DNA of 64,000 bases from Parabacteroides distasonis (GTDB lineage: Bacteria; Bacteroidota; Bacteroidia; Bacteroidales; Tannerellaceae), in contig JAFBIU010000002.1 of NCBI GenBank assembly GCA_021531775.1, positions 154,988 through 218,987 of the forward strand, given 5' to 3'. How positions within the stretch are numbered: position 1 is the first letter of the stretch; each line of letters starts with the position of its first letter. A program made the translations under genes and the position numbers. Of this stretch, positions 54,149 to 63,310 are shown one piece after another. Under the pieces are notes generated by a model. That model saw only the letters and a program-made list of their open reading frames with translations, made no database searches and was not told the DNA's origin.

Positions 54149-54982
54149 CTATTTCAACAGAGAGGCCCGCATGGCCTCGATATCTTTCTGATGCTCACGA
54201 GCCGTTTCCACCGATGTGGTCATTTGGCGTAATGGAGCGATGATCTGCCCTAACTCGGTCATATCCGGATAGAACTGGGCCAAATCTTTGGTGATGTCGA
54301 TCAAGACATCCAGACGCTTCGCCATGTTGGTTGTCAAACCAGCCGTCGTGGCATCCCCCTGGATGGAGAGGCCCGGATTGGCCAGGATGTAGGCATACTC
54401 GACGGCCAAACCTCCCAAGAACTCGATCTCCAAGTCGGCCTTGTCATTTTCCATCATCACGTCAATCAGCTTATCCTCCTGCTGCTTCATAAAGTGACTC
54501 AACTCTTCGCGCGTCGCATGTTCCGGCACCTCCGTACCCATCACATCCACCACGAAGGGCACATTCAGGTCGGTGGTCAGTTGCAACAACACCTGCTCTA
54601 CCTCGGCCGTCGGTTTGCCCAACACCTTCAAGACATTCATATCGGCAAAATAGATGCCACAAGCCCGTGCCTGCTGGGCCCGTGTGTTGAGGTCGGACAC
54701 CCGACTGACAGGCAACATAAAATCCGTATTGGCCAAGGCCACCTGTACCTCGCCCGTTGCCAATTGATAGACCAAGTCCGAGATGGGCATATCCTTCAAG
54801 AACTGGGTCACCTCCATCTTCAACTCGTCCGTCAGCATATTACGTGCCACGTCACCAGCAATCACAGCCTCTACTTCCAGCTTCTCCTCTGCCTCTGCTT
54901 GCTGGTTGGCACTTCCCCCACACGAGAACAGCCCCAAGCTCAAGACAACGACAGACCACATGCTTATGCAACACTTTTTCAT
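54149..54982 (-). CDS. Conserved lipoprotein beside an ABCG-type transporter
   Basis: A 277-residue lipoprotein. The ATG at 54982 (MKKCCISMWSVVVLSLGLF) gives lipobox LFSC followed by GGSANQQAEAEEK; the open frame extends further upstream into the ABC gene but without a signal peptide. The body is helical, with long heptad-like stretches (about 130-270). I do not recognise the family. It lies 35 nt after the transporter gene on the same strand and is probably co-transcribed, so it may be an accessory envelope part of that system. Confidence 0.75.
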   Translation of the reverse strand: MKKCCISMWSVVVLSLGLFSCGGSANQQAEAEEKLEVEAVIAGDVARNMLTDELKMEVTQFLKDMPISDLVYQLATGEVQVALANTDFMLPVSRVSDLNTRAQQARACGIYFADMNVLKVLGKPTAEVEQVLLQLTTDLNVPFVVDVMGTEVPEHATREELSHFMKQQEDKLIDVMMENDKADLEIEFLGGLAVEYAYILANPGLSIQGDATTAGLTTNMAKRLDVLIDITKDLAQFYPDMTELGQIIAPLRQMTTSVETAREHQKDIEAMRASLLK

Positions 54983-55017
54983 ATCTTCTCCAATTAAAAT
55001 TGTTTCATATTTTCTGT

Positions 55018-57939
55018 TCATTGATTTGATTTCCGCATCCATCGGCTGGGAAACTCCGCAAAGATAACGAGAATCGCCAACAGCACCAAGCACCCCAACA
55101 GGGATAAATCAAAAGCATAGGTAGAAATAATCCGTCCTGCCCACTTTTTTTCACCAATCAGGAAGGGTCCTCCTCCCCAATTGCTCTCGGGATGCAGATA
55201 GACGGTTCCCAACTTCGGATAGATCCGGTGGTCCGTCTCGCTATAATACTCCGTGGATCCGGTATTCAACAGCAGATCTTCCAAAGCCTGATTGTGGTGC
55301 TGCCGTTTCAACTGGTTCAGCCCGTCATTGCCCAACTGCTGGGCCCGTTTCGTCTGCACCTTTTCCAGCAAGGCAACAAAATTATCGGCTCGATTCCGCA
55401 GTGCCTTCTCCACGCGGGAGAGACAGGCCAAAGCCGTCTCTGTTGGTCGTCTCGGTTCAACCCGTGCCCGACGTGCCATCAAGGTCAGTTCCCAATCGGC
55501 CGTCCGCAGATCATCCATCCGCGTCTCTTGATTCCAGGCCGCCTCGCTCAACAGGTTACGCACCTGCTTCGTATGAATGTTGGCATCATATTGGGCCAGG
55601 TATTTCTCACGCTCAATCGTATAGATAGGGGCAAAATAGGCATTGCTACGGAAAAAATCCACCGCCAAGGCTTCGAATGCCCAGCGCGAGGGCACCAAGT
55701 TGCCGACCAGGGGAACCCGGTTATGGGCAGCTGCCTCCCGACTGAGATCGTCAAACCGAACCACCATTCCGCAGAGGAGGATCTGTGGAATCAGCAAGAG
55801 CGGAATGGTGATGTAGATGGCCACGACTGAGGTCAACGTCTGGGACAACCACAAGCCGGTGAGGTTCGCCAGGAACGATGTGACACCCAACACCAACCAG
55901 CTTCGGAGGAAGAGTTCGCTACCTATGCCCAACAACGTATGCCCGACGGCCACAAAGAGTCCGCTCTGCAAGGCCGAAACGAACAACAGATAGATCATCT
56001 TGGAGGTCAAATAACTGATCCGGCTCAACCGCAGAAAACGTTCCCGCTTCAGCAATCCCCGTTCCTTGATGATCTCCTCTGCACTCATGCTCATGCCCAT
56101 GAAGGTAGCCACCAGGACTGACATGAAGAGGTAAGAGACCAGATTTTTGTTGCCTAACAACGTATAGCCCTCCTCACCCGCATAGCGTGTCAGCATCGCA
56201 ATGCAACAGGCCAACAGAGGTGCCTCCAACAGGGCTATTATCCAATAGGGCCGATTCGTCAGTTTCGTATGAACCGTACGTCGCAGATAGATCCATCCCT
56301 GCTTCCAGGCAGACGGTTTCCGCTGCCGGTTGGGCGGCAAGGGCTGTCGTTCCGGCTTCTGAACCACAGGGCGCGACTGCAGATAGAGATCGTGCCACTC
56401 TTGTGGCGTACACTTGCGCTGGTTCGTCTGGTTACCCGCATCGTCGATCTTCTTGGCATCGATGATGTTCAGCATCAGTTCCGGATTGATGTTACCGCAG
56501 GTACTGCACACACTCACCTCCTGATCCGTATAGTTGGCCAACCGCTTGAAATAGGTGATGGCTTCGATCGGATTGCCGTCATAGACAGGAAGACCACCCT
56601 GATCCAACAACCAGAGACGGTCGAAGAGTTTATAGATTTCCGACGAAGGCTGGTGAATGTTGACAACCACCAAGCGTCCGCGGTGGGTCTGCTCCTTCAA
56701 CAGCATCATCACCTTCTCCGAATCGGCCGAGGAGAGTCCGGAGGTAGGTTCGTCGAGAAAGAGGATGGCCGGTTCACGGATTAACTCCAAGGCAATGTTC
56801 AACCGCTTGCGCTGGCCACCACTGATACGTTTGCGAATCGGCGAACCGACCGGCAGGTCACGTATCGCCTCCAGCTCCAATTCCATCAAAATATGGTCCA
56901 CCCGTTGTTTCAATTGCGCCCGATCCAAGCCGGCAAAGCAGAGTTGGGCGGTGTACCAGAGATTTTGATAGACGGTCAGTTCCTCGATCAGCAGGTCATC
57001 TTGGGGCACAAAACCGATCCGTTGATTGCAGGACTCCTCCGTAATGGGATGGCCATTCAAGCAAATCTGGCCCCGTTGCGGACGCAGGCTACCGGTCAGC
57101 AGACTCAACAGGGTCGATTTGCCGACACCACTGCCTCCCATGATGGCCACCAACTGTCCCGACTCCACTTGAAACGAGAAGTCATGCAGACCGTTGCTAC
57201 TACCCGGAAAATGAAAATCAATCTCTTCACCCGTCAGCTGGAAGACCTGCTTCTGCTCCTTCTGGTTGAAACAGTCCATCACATCCCTGAAGTAGATGGG
57301 GCGGAAGTGAGGACTCTTGATCACGCTACTACGTTGCCACGTATAGAAAATACCCTCGGTGGCCGGGATATCATTCAGAAACAGCCTTCCCAGGCCCCGG
57401 TAGGTAAACAGCAGACGGTCGAAGTCAGCCAGCCACAGTACCCGTATCTTGCCCTCCAGCCCGGGGCGGCAGAGAGCCAAGGTCGTATCTGCTGGATCGC
57501 CACCCAACGTGAGAATGTGTGGACGGTTCTTGCCCTCCACATAGGCAGCCAGATCGTCATACATAGCCTCCGGCACCTGAAAGATCGAGGCTACCGTCTC
57601 GAAAACATCCCGATGGGTACGATAGCCCGACGGATTGTTATAGCAGGCAAATTCCATGAAGCGCAAGAGCAGCAACACCTGCTCCTCCAGCATGAGTTTG
57701 GGTTGCAACTGGGTACACACATTTTGGATAAGCACCCGTTTGTCCATCGGAAAATCGGGATCGTTGTACATCTCTTGCAGCTCTTCGAAAAGAGCCATAT
57801 ATTCTTGGTGGGAACGGATACCAAAATGGCTGGTCAGGTAGATATGGACAGCCCGCTTCGCGCGTGTCGGTTCCACCTGCACCAAAGCGGCAAAGATGGA
57901 AAAAAGATTGAGCAGTCCGTTTAAGATCGTTTCATTCAT
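55018..57939 (-). CDS. Large ABCG/White-type ABC transporter (fused ATPase and permease)
   Basis: A 973-residue single-chain half transporter. Residues 1-115 are helical and resemble TerB-like modules; 140-215 are unassigned. The ATPase begins about 235: Walker A GGSGVGKST (about 268-276), Q-loop GFVPQDD, signature ISGGQRKRLNIALEL and Walker B AILFLDEPTSGLSS, with the order and wording of the ABCG/White subfamily. A Cys pair region CSTCGNINPEL follows at about 480. The permease has about six helices (ALLEAPLLACCIAML through LLGCLVLLAILVIFAEF) and a large extracytoplasmic charged loop before the last helix. The cargo is unknown. A -7 box TATATTTG on the minus strand is at 57982-57989. Confidence 0.9.
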   Translation of the reverse strand: MNETILNGLLNLFSIFAALVQVEPTRAKRAVHIYLTSHFGIRSHQEYMALFEELQEMYNDPDFPMDKRVLIQNVCTQLQPKLMLEEQVLLLLRFMEFACYNNPSGYRTHRDVFETVASIFQVPEAMYDDLAAYVEGKNRPHILTLGGDPADTTLALCRPGLEGKIRVLWLADFDRLLFTYRGLGRLFLNDIPATEGIFYTWQRSSVIKSPHFRPIYFRDVMDCFNQKEQKQVFQLTGEEIDFHFPGSSNGLHDFSFQVESGQLVAIMGGSGVGKSTLLSLLTGSLRPQRGQICLNGHPITEESCNQRIGFVPQDDLLIEELTVYQNLWYTAQLCFAGLDRAQLKQRVDHILMELELEAIRDLPVGSPIRKRISGGQRKRLNIALELIREPAILFLDEPTSGLSSADSEKVMMLLKEQTHRGRLVVVNIHQPSSEIYKLFDRLWLLDQGGLPVYDGNPIEAITYFKRLANYTDQEVSVCSTCGNINPELMLNIIDAKKIDDAGNQTNQRKCTPQEWHDLYLQSRPVVQKPERQPLPPNRQRKPSAWKQGWIYLRRTVHTKLTNRPYWIIALLEAPLLACCIAMLTRYAGEEGYTLLGNKNLVSYLFMSVLVATFMGMSMSAEEIIKERGLLKRERFLRLSRISYLTSKMIYLLFVSALQSGLFVAVGHTLLGIGSELFLRSWLVLGVTSFLANLTGLWLSQTLTSVVAIYITIPLLLIPQILLCGMVVRFDDLSREAAAHNRVPLVGNLVPSRWAFEALAVDFFRSNAYFAPIYTIEREKYLAQYDANIHTKQVRNLLSEAAWNQETRMDDLRTADWELTLMARRARVEPRRPTETALACLSRVEKALRNRADNFVALLEKVQTKRAQQLGNDGLNQLKRQHHNQALEDLLLNTGSTEYYSETDHRIYPKLGTVYLHPESNWGGGPFLIGEKKWAGRIISTYAFDLSLLGCLVLLAILVIFAEFPSRWMRKSNQ

Positions 57940-58008
57940 ACGTCATCCAATGGGGTCTATACATATTATAAATGATGCTTGCAAATATACATATCTTTTC
58001 TTTTTTTG

Positions 58009-58040
58009 TTTGTCCTTCTCAACTTAAATCTCTTATTTTG
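58009..58040 (+). promoter_or_regulatory. Promoter of the SBF-like transporter gene
   Basis: -33 TTTG (58009-58012), about 20-21 bp, then TTATTTTG (58033-58040), one mismatch from the -7 consensus, 28 bp before the ATG. It is nearly the same as the promoter at 41484-41515. Confidence 0.55.
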
Positions 58041-58068
58041 CACTCTCAAAAAGGAAAGATAGTTTGTC

Positions 58069-59013
58069 ATGTTACTGAAATTTCTCAAAAACTGGACGCT
58101 GCCAATCTCGATGTTGATGGGCACCGTGGGCTATTTTCTTTTTGCCCGTGTTGCTTGGCTGGCTCCTACCAAACCGATGATGTTTTCGCTCATCGGCTTT
58201 CTGACACCTTCGTTGATTTTTGCCCAACTGCTACTGACCTTCTGCAAGGTAAAGCCGCGTGAACTGGTACCGACCCCTTGGCACGGTTGGTTGTTGCTCG
58301 TACAGAGCCTCACGACCTTGCTGCTGGTGGCTCTCCTGTTGACGATCCCCCTATCGAAAGATTACGAGTCGGTTGGTGAAGGGTTGATGGTCTGCCTCAT
58401 CTGTCCGACCGCTACGGCGGCAGCTGTCATCACCGACAAATTGGGAGGCAGTGCTTCCAGCCTGACCACCTACACCCTCTTGTCCAACATCTTGGCAGCC
58501 GTAGCCGTTCCCCTGCTCTTCCCCTTGGTAGAGCCCCACGAAGGACTTAGTTTCATCCGGGCCTTCCTCCTTATCTTAAGCAAGGTGTTCCCCTTGTTGC
58601 TTTGTCCCTTCCTGCTGGCGTGTCTGTTGCGTGCGTTCCTGAAGCCGTTGCATGCACTGTTAGTGCGCTATAGCTACATGGCCTTCTATCTTTGGGCCGT
58701 TGCCTTAGCCATCGTGACCGGACAGACCGTCCGCTCCCTACTCCACAGTGATGCCCCACTGCTGGTACAGCTGCTGGTGGCTTTAGCCAGTCTCTTTGCC
58801 TGTGCGATCCAGTTCTACATCGGCAAAAAGACCGGTAGCCGATACAACGACCGGATCAGTGCCGGACAGGCATTGGGGCAGAAGAATACGGTTTTGGCCA
58901 TCTGGATGGCCTATACCTACCTGACACCCCTCTCGTCGGTTGCACCCGGCACCTACGTGTTGTGGCAGAACATCTTCAACTCGTGGCAGTTGTGGAAAAA
59001 ACGTACAAAATAG
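58069..59013 (+). CDS. Bile acid:sodium symporter (SBF/BASS)-like transporter
   Basis: A 314-residue membrane protein with about nine to ten hydrophobic segments. The region LMVCLICPTATAAAVITDKLGGSASSL (split here only for length) and TYTLLSNILAAVAVPLLFPLV fit the BASS crossover motifs, and a second repeat may include AGQALGQKNTVLAIWM. The substrate cannot be given; family members carry bile acids, pantoate, or other organic anions with sodium. It is divergent from the ABC transporter gene and followed 33 nt later by holB. Confidence 0.7.
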   Translation: MLLKFLKNWTLPISMLMGTVGYFLFARVAWLAPTKPMMFSLIGFLTPSLIFAQLLLTFCKVKPRELVPTPWHGWLLLVQSLTTLLLVALLLTIPLSKDYESVGEGLMVCLICPTATAAAVITDKLGGSASSLTTYTLLSNILAAVAVPLLFPLVEPHEGLSFIRAFLLILSKVFPLLLCPFLLACLLRAFLKPLHALLVRYSYMAFYLWAVALAIVTGQTVRSLLHSDAPLLVQLLVALASLFACAIQFYIGKKTGSRYNDRISAGQALGQKNTVLAIWMAYTYLTPLSSVAPGTYVLWQNIFNSWQLWKKRTK

Positions 59014-59046
59014 ACCTTGGTTTCACCCGTTAAAATCCGAAGCATC

Positions 59047-60171
59047 ATGTATTTCAAGCAGATCGTTGGCCAAGAAGCCGTCAAGCAACGGCTCATCCAA
59101 TCGGCCCAGACCGGGTTGGTGCCTCATGCCCAACTCTTTACCGAACAGAATGGTTATGGCGCTTTTCCGTTGGCCTTAGCCTACGCCCGTTACTTGAACT
59201 GTCCCAATCGGGACGAGCATGATGCTTGCGGGCATTGCCCCTCCTGCACCAAGTTTGACCTGTTGGCCCATCCCGACCTGCACTTTGTCTTCCCCATCGT
59301 ACAGAAGAAGGATCGAAAAAAGGAGATTTGTGACGACTACCTGCCGGAATGGCGTAGTTTCCTGCAGGAGCATCCCTATTTCAACCTTGACCAATGGCTG
59401 ACCTGCATGGAGGCGGGTAACTCACAAGCGCTCATCTACTCAAAGGAGAGTGACGAGATCATCCACAAACTCAATCTGAAGATCTACGAAGCCAATTATC
59501 GGACACTGATTGTCTGGTTGCCCGAGAAACTGCATCCGGTTTGTGCCAACAAACTGCTGAAGATGATTGAAGAGCCTCCTGCCCAAACTGTCATCCTGAT
59601 GATCTCCGAGAATCCCGACCAGATCCTGGGTACGATCCAGTCACGTGTACAGCGGATCCCGGTGCCTCCGATTGCAGATGAGGCGATCCGGCAAGCTTTG
59701 GTTTCACACTATGGTTTGTCGCCAGAGGATGCTGCCGAGGTGGCCCACCTATCCAATGGCAGTTTCCTGCGGGCCACTGAAACCATCAGCCTCGACGAGG
59801 AGAATCAGTTCTATTTGGAAATGTTCAAGGGCATGATGCGCAACTCCTGGGCACGCAATGTCAAAGAGATGAAGGCACTGGCAGATACCTTGGCAGGCAT
59901 CGGGCGGGAACGGCAGAAAAATTTCCTGGCCTACTGCCAACACCTGATTCGGGAGAATTTCATGTATCGGTTCCAGGCTCCTGAGATGACCTATTTGAAT
60001 CGGGCAGAGGCCTCCTTCTCGGTCAAGTTTGCCCCCTTTGTCAATGAGCGGAATGTGATGGGACTGATGGAGGAGCTGAGTCGGGCAGAGGATCACATCA
60101 CCCAGAATGTGAATGCCAAGATGGTCTTCTTCGATCTAGCCCTCCAGTTGACCGTATGGATCCGAAAATGA
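59047..60171 (+). CDS. holB: DNA polymerase III delta' subunit-like protein
   Basis: Clamp-loader subunit of the AAA+ type, 374 residues. The ATG at 59047 (MYFKQIVGQEAVKQRLIQ) is chosen over a TTG ten codons upstream. It has the zinc-finger pattern CPNRDEHDACGHCPSC with four Cys, LLKMIEEPPAQTVILMIS, and the sensor-like SRVQRIPVPP. The P-loop region (TEQNGYGAFPLA) lacks the Lys-Thr needed for ATP use, which is normal for delta'. A C-terminal helical domain follows. The gene may share the SBF transporter transcript. Confidence 0.92.
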   Translation: MYFKQIVGQEAVKQRLIQSAQTGLVPHAQLFTEQNGYGAFPLALAYARYLNCPNRDEHDACGHCPSCTKFDLLAHPDLHFVFPIVQKKDRKKEICDDYLPEWRSFLQEHPYFNLDQWLTCMEAGNSQALIYSKESDEIIHKLNLKIYEANYRTLIVWLPEKLHPVCANKLLKMIEEPPAQTVILMISENPDQILGTIQSRVQRIPVPPIADEAIRQALVSHYGLSPEDAAEVAHLSNGSFLRATETISLDEENQFYLEMFKGMMRNSWARNVKEMKALADTLAGIGRERQKNFLAYCQHLIRENFMYRFQAPEMTYLNRAEASFSVKFAPFVNERNVMGLMEELSRAEDHITQNVNAKMVFFDLALQLTVWIRK

Positions 60172-60198
60172 ACGACCTGTGCCAACAGGGGTAACGAT

Positions 60199-60238
60199 AA
60201 AAAAAGGATGGTGGAACCGTTGCGGTCATCCACCATCC
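60199..60238 (-). terminator. Terminator of the 39-residue protein gene
   Basis: A 10-bp perfect stem GGATGGTGGA / TCCACCATCC with an inner ACCG/CGGT pairing, followed on the minus strand by seven T. It ends the small gene 13 nt after its stop, and may also stop holB on the other strand. Confidence 0.92.
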
Positions 60239-60250
60239 CTCAAACCTTGC

Positions 60251-60370
60251 TTAATGGAGTTTCTTTTTCTGATTCTTCAAAGGAACTTCATGGGTATTCT
60301 CCTCTTCCATATAAGAGGGACCATTTTTCTTACCCGGTTTCTTCGGCTTTTTGTTACCTGCTGCTCCCAT
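60251..60370 (-). CDS. 39-residue basic small protein
   Basis: A short gene on the minus strand, ATG at 60370 to TAA at 60251. The product begins MGAAGNKKPKKPGKKNGPSY and ends in PLKNQKKKLH, rich in Lys and Pro with an acidic patch (MEEENTHE) in the middle. It is supported by a purine-rich ribosome binding site (AGGAG about 9 nt before the ATG), which is stronger than at most genes here, and by a textbook terminator right after the stop. A -7-like box (TACTTTG, minus strand) lies at 60413-60419. Function unknown; nucleic acid binding is possible from charge alone. Confidence 0.8.
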   Translation of the reverse strand: MGAAGNKKPKKPGKKNGPSYMEEENTHEVPLKNQKKKLH

Positions 60371-60546
60371 TGTATCAATCTCCTATATTATTTATTACGT
60401 ATCAGGAACGTCACAAAGTATGTGCCAAACCCATCCAAGCCGTGTTAAATTAGTCCAAGACGCACCACTTTCAGCCATAGTTACCAACTAACTGCTCCTC
60501 GTTGACAATAATTGAACGAGCCTTTCGTTATTAGCAGAAACAAAAA

Positions 60547-61557
60547 ATGACATTGTATATGCGTTTCAAAAGACAACTCCTCCTGCTACTCTGCCTCTGC
60601 GGTTGTTTCAGCAGCTGCCAGGGACAGAACGGACAGACTATTGATAGAGAGGCTGAACCGATCCAAATCCATCGATTCGACAAACTCCTGCTGCATTGGT
60701 TAGAGCAGGGAGACAGTGCCGCTTACCGGGATTTACAACAACAGAACCGGCCGATGCTGGAGGTGTTAGGCAAGAGCCTGTTCAACCTGCCCAACTTGGA
60801 AGCAGCCGGATTCGAGGATAAGCTTCGGAACTATTACGCAGAACCCACATTGCACCAGCTTTATGTGGAGTCTATTGCCCATTTTGAAACGGTAGCCGAA
60901 CTGCAGCAACAGTTGGGCCGTGGCTTCCACTACCTGCTCAGCTGTTTCCCGGATCGACAGATGCCGAGCCTATACATGCATGTATCGGGACTGAACCAGA
61001 ACGTGTTGGTGACGGATGAACTGCTCTCGCTCTCCATCGACAAATACTTAGGCAAGGATTACCCGCTCTATCAGGAGTTCTTCTACCCCTACCAGACCGA
61101 AAAGATGCAACGTGACAATGTGGCACCGGACTATTTGACAGGTTGGCTGATGGCGGAATTTCCATTCGAAGGAAAAGAGAATGTATTACTGGACCGGATG
61201 GTCTATGAAGGGAAACTGCTCTACCTGCTGGCACAGGCACTGCCGGAGATGCGTCCGGAGAGACTGTTGGGCTACACACCGGAACAGTTGGCATGGGTCC
61301 AGACCAACGAAAAGAAGTTGTGGCAGACGATCATCGAGCGCAAGCATCTCTACACGCCCGACCTCTCGACGACCAATCGCTATTTCGAGGAAGCGCCGAG
61401 CCAGTTCATGGCTACCGACGCTCCCGGATGCTTAGGCAAATGGATCGGATGGCAGCTGGTTACCCGTTTCATGCAAGAGACGAACACGACACCGGCTCAA
61501 CTGATGCAGCTCAACGATGCGCAAAGCCTGCTCACCCAAGCCAAATACAAGCCTTAA
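60547..61557 (+). CDS. gldB: GldB-like gliding motility lipoprotein
   Basis: A 336-residue lipoprotein: lipobox region LCLCGCFSSC then QGQNGQT. An internal ATG at 60559 (MRFKRQ) is an alternative start. Family features: IQIHRFDKLLLHWL near the N-terminus, FHYLLSCFPDRQMPSLYMHVSGLNQNVLVTDELLSLSIDKYLG (motif interrupted here for length), and the ending helical region with KWIGWQLVTRFMQET. GldB is needed for gliding in Flavobacterium, but close relatives occur in non-gliding Bacteroidales, where the role is unknown. It ends convergent with the riboflavin synthase gene, overlapping by 4 nt. Confidence 0.88.
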   Translation: MTLYMRFKRQLLLLLCLCGCFSSCQGQNGQTIDREAEPIQIHRFDKLLLHWLEQGDSAAYRDLQQQNRPMLEVLGKSLFNLPNLEAAGFEDKLRNYYAEPTLHQLYVESIAHFETVAELQQQLGRGFHYLLSCFPDRQMPSLYMHVSGLNQNVLVTDELLSLSIDKYLGKDYPLYQEFFYPYQTEKMQRDNVAPDYLTGWLMAEFPFEGKENVLLDRMVYEGKLLYLLAQALPEMRPERLLGYTPEQLAWVQTNEKKLWQTIIERKHLYTPDLSTTNRYFEEAPSQFMATDAPGCLGKWIGWQLVTRFMQETNTTPAQLMQLNDAQSLLTQAKYKP

Positions 61558-62156
61558 CGGAACTGCATCATCCGACTGATGTATTTTCCGACAATGTCAA
61601 ATTCAATGTTCACCACCGTTCCGGCCTCAATCTGGCAGAAGTTGGTGTGTTCATGCGTGTAGGGGATGATGGCCACCTGGAACGAGTTGGGCTGTGAGTT
61701 GCAGACGGTCAGGCTGACACCATTCACGCAAACCGATCCCTTCTCTACCGTCACATAGCCCAACTTAGCCATCTCGGCATTGAACGGATATTCAAAGGTG
61801 TAGTACCAACTGCCGTTGGCATCCTCTACCTGTGTACAGACAGCGGTCTGATCGACATGTCCCTGCACGATATGGCCATCCAGACGTCCGTTCATCAGCA
61901 TGCTCCGTTCCAGATTCACCAGGGATCCCGGTTTCAGCAAGCCAAGGTTGGAGCGTTCGAGTGTCTCACGCATCGCAGTCGTTGTAAAGGTATTGCCCTC
62001 TTTCCGCACCACGGTGAGGCAAACGCCATTGTGTGCCACACTCTGGTCGATCTTCAACTCATCCACGAAGGAGCATTCCATCGTAATGTGGATATTATCC
62101 TGTTCATGTTCAATGGCGACTACTTTCGCCGTTTCTTCAATGATTCCTGAAAACAT
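61554..62156 (-). CDS. ribE: Riboflavin synthase alpha subunit
   Basis: Converts two molecules of 6,7-dimethyl-8-ribityllumazine to riboflavin; 200 residues with two lumazine-binding repeats. The start at 62156 (MFSGIIEETAKV) is the family start and is used instead of the ATG at 62171. Repeat 1: VAHNGVCLTVV, TLERSNLG; repeat 2: GHIVQGHVDQTAVC, VCVNGVSLTVCN, HEHTNF. A -7 box TATCTTTG on the minus strand is at 62186-62193, 30 bp before the start codon. Confidence 0.97.
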   Translation of the reverse strand: MFSGIIEETAKVVAIEHEQDNIHITMECSFVDELKIDQSVAHNGVCLTVVRKEGNTFTTTAMRETLERSNLGLLKPGSLVNLERSMLMNGRLDGHIVQGHVDQTAVCTQVEDANGSWYYTFEYPFNAEMAKLGYVTVEKGSVCVNGVSLTVCNSQPNSFQVAIIPYTHEHTNFCQIEAGTVVNIEFDIVGKYISRMMQFR

Positions 62157-62214
62157 AATTCGATAGTCCATTTAATGAATGGGGACAAAGATAATAGATT
62201 TCTGCCAAGTCACC

Positions 62215-62276
62215 AGTCTTTCTTTGTCAGAAAGACTTCGCCACCCGCAAGCGATTGTTGCTGAAGATGGCGAAGT
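62215..62276 (-). terminator. Tandem hairpins after the CsgG-like gene
   Basis: The first hairpin met on the minus strand pairs 62268-62276 with 62235-62243 (TGGCGAAGT/ACTTCGCCA); the second is a perfect 9-bp stem AGTCTTTCT/AGAAAGACT (62215-62237). Together they separate the gene ending at 62287 from ribE. Confidence 0.6.
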
Positions 62277-62286
62277 GCCTATAATC

Positions 62287-63180
62287 TTAGTCTGTCGTGA
62301 TCGCCACAATGGTCTGCCCCTCTTCAAGAGCTGCCTTGATGTTCTTGCCACCACTCGTCACCTTACAGAGGCTAATATCGTCGCCCATCACATCCTTGAT
62401 TTTCAATTTGCCCAGCTCCTTCTTGGCATATCGACCAGCAATACTTTTCACCGAATAGACAGTCAGATGCATTCCGCTATAGGCCCCATGCTGTCCACCC
62501 AAGTCGATATAGACCTCCTGCTGCTTATCCTTCTTTTCGTTGCCACGCTCGATGATTTGTGCATTCAGCGGGAAAAAGCGATTATAGAACTTGGTGATCT
62601 GTTTTGAAAGAACAGTGAGCGCATTGTTGATGGCCCCTTCGGTCGTTTCCACCCAAGAGAGGTCGTAATCCGAAACATTGAAAATCTGGGTGTTCACCAC
62701 ATAGTCATTCGTTGCATCCTTCACATTGAGGGTCACACCGATAATAGCCTTATAATAGGTCGTTGTGTAGGTCTTCTTTTTCGAATCCTCATGCGTTTCA
62801 ATCTGTGTCGTAGTAGAGACATTCATGATGGTACCATCCACATAGAGCGCATGCATACCCGACTGTACCTCCCCTTCCTGGAAAGCACCATCAATGGTAT
62901 TGAATCGTCTGACCTCGCTGAGCCCCTTGACGATGCTCGCCCGTACAGCCTCGTTGTAATTTTCATGCCGCTGGGTCGTCTTACCCAAGAGCAACGCCTC
63001 CCCAACGGCCCCCAAGACAGAGCCCACGTTTTCCTTCTGCTGTTTGGGAGTATAGGTAAACTCACCCACAGCCACTTTAAACACTGCATTCCGATCTTCG
63101 TCCTGCTCTTGCCCCCAAGCCTTGTTTGTCATCGGCTGCCATAAAAGGGCCATCAAGATAAAACCAATCCATCTATTCAT
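62287..63180 (-). CDS. CsgG-like exported protein
   Basis: A 297-residue exported protein with signal peptide MNRWIGFILMALLWQPMTNKAWG. The mature part follows the CsgG/HfaB/LpoB-type alpha-beta plan: KVAVGEFTYTP, AVRASIVKGLSEVRRFNTID, GMHALYVDGTIMNVSTTTQ, YKAIIGVTLNVKDATNDYVVNTQIFNVSD, NNALTVLSKQITKFYNRFFPL, and a C-terminal beta module (VYIDLGGQHGAYSGMHLTVYSVKSI, broken here for length). No lipobox Cys is present, unlike CsgG. The function is not known. A -7 box TATCTTTG (minus strand) is at 63230-63237. Confidence 0.65.
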   Translation of the reverse strand: MNRWIGFILMALLWQPMTNKAWGQEQDEDRNAVFKVAVGEFTYTPKQQKENVGSVLGAVGEALLLGKTTQRHENYNEAVRASIVKGLSEVRRFNTIDGAFQEGEVQSGMHALYVDGTIMNVSTTTQIETHEDSKKKTYTTTYYKAIIGVTLNVKDATNDYVVNTQIFNVSDYDLSWVETTEGAINNALTVLSKQITKFYNRFFPLNAQIIERGNEKKDKQQEVYIDLGGQHGAYSGMHLTVYSVKSIAGRYAKKELGKLKIKDVMGDDISLCKVTSGGKNIKAALEEGQTIVAITTD

Positions 63181-63278
63181 GACGTTTTACTGTTAAGCAA
63201 TCAATGTAATTATTAATAAATCTCGACTGCAAAGATACTATTTTTTATATATTAGCTTTCAGAATTAAAAGAATCAGA

Positions 63279-63310
63279 TTTGGCTCAAGTGCGGAAAATG
63301 TGTAATTTTG
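63279..63310 (+). promoter_or_regulatory. Promoter of the broken ATPase gene, overlapped by an operator-like repeat
   Basis: -33 TTTG (63279-63282), 20 bp, -7 TAATTTTG (63303-63310), a full consensus match. The left arm of the inverted repeat (63287-63302) lies exactly between the two boxes. Confidence 0.65.

Noticed and set aside
56893..57924. 343-residue plus-strand ORF
   Set aside because: Antisense shadow of the ABC transporter gene; composition is that of a reverse-frame translation with no recognisable motifs.
60547..61557. Presence of gldB as evidence for gliding motility
   Set aside because: GldB-like lipoproteins also occur in non-gliding Bacteroidales, and no other gld genes are in the window.
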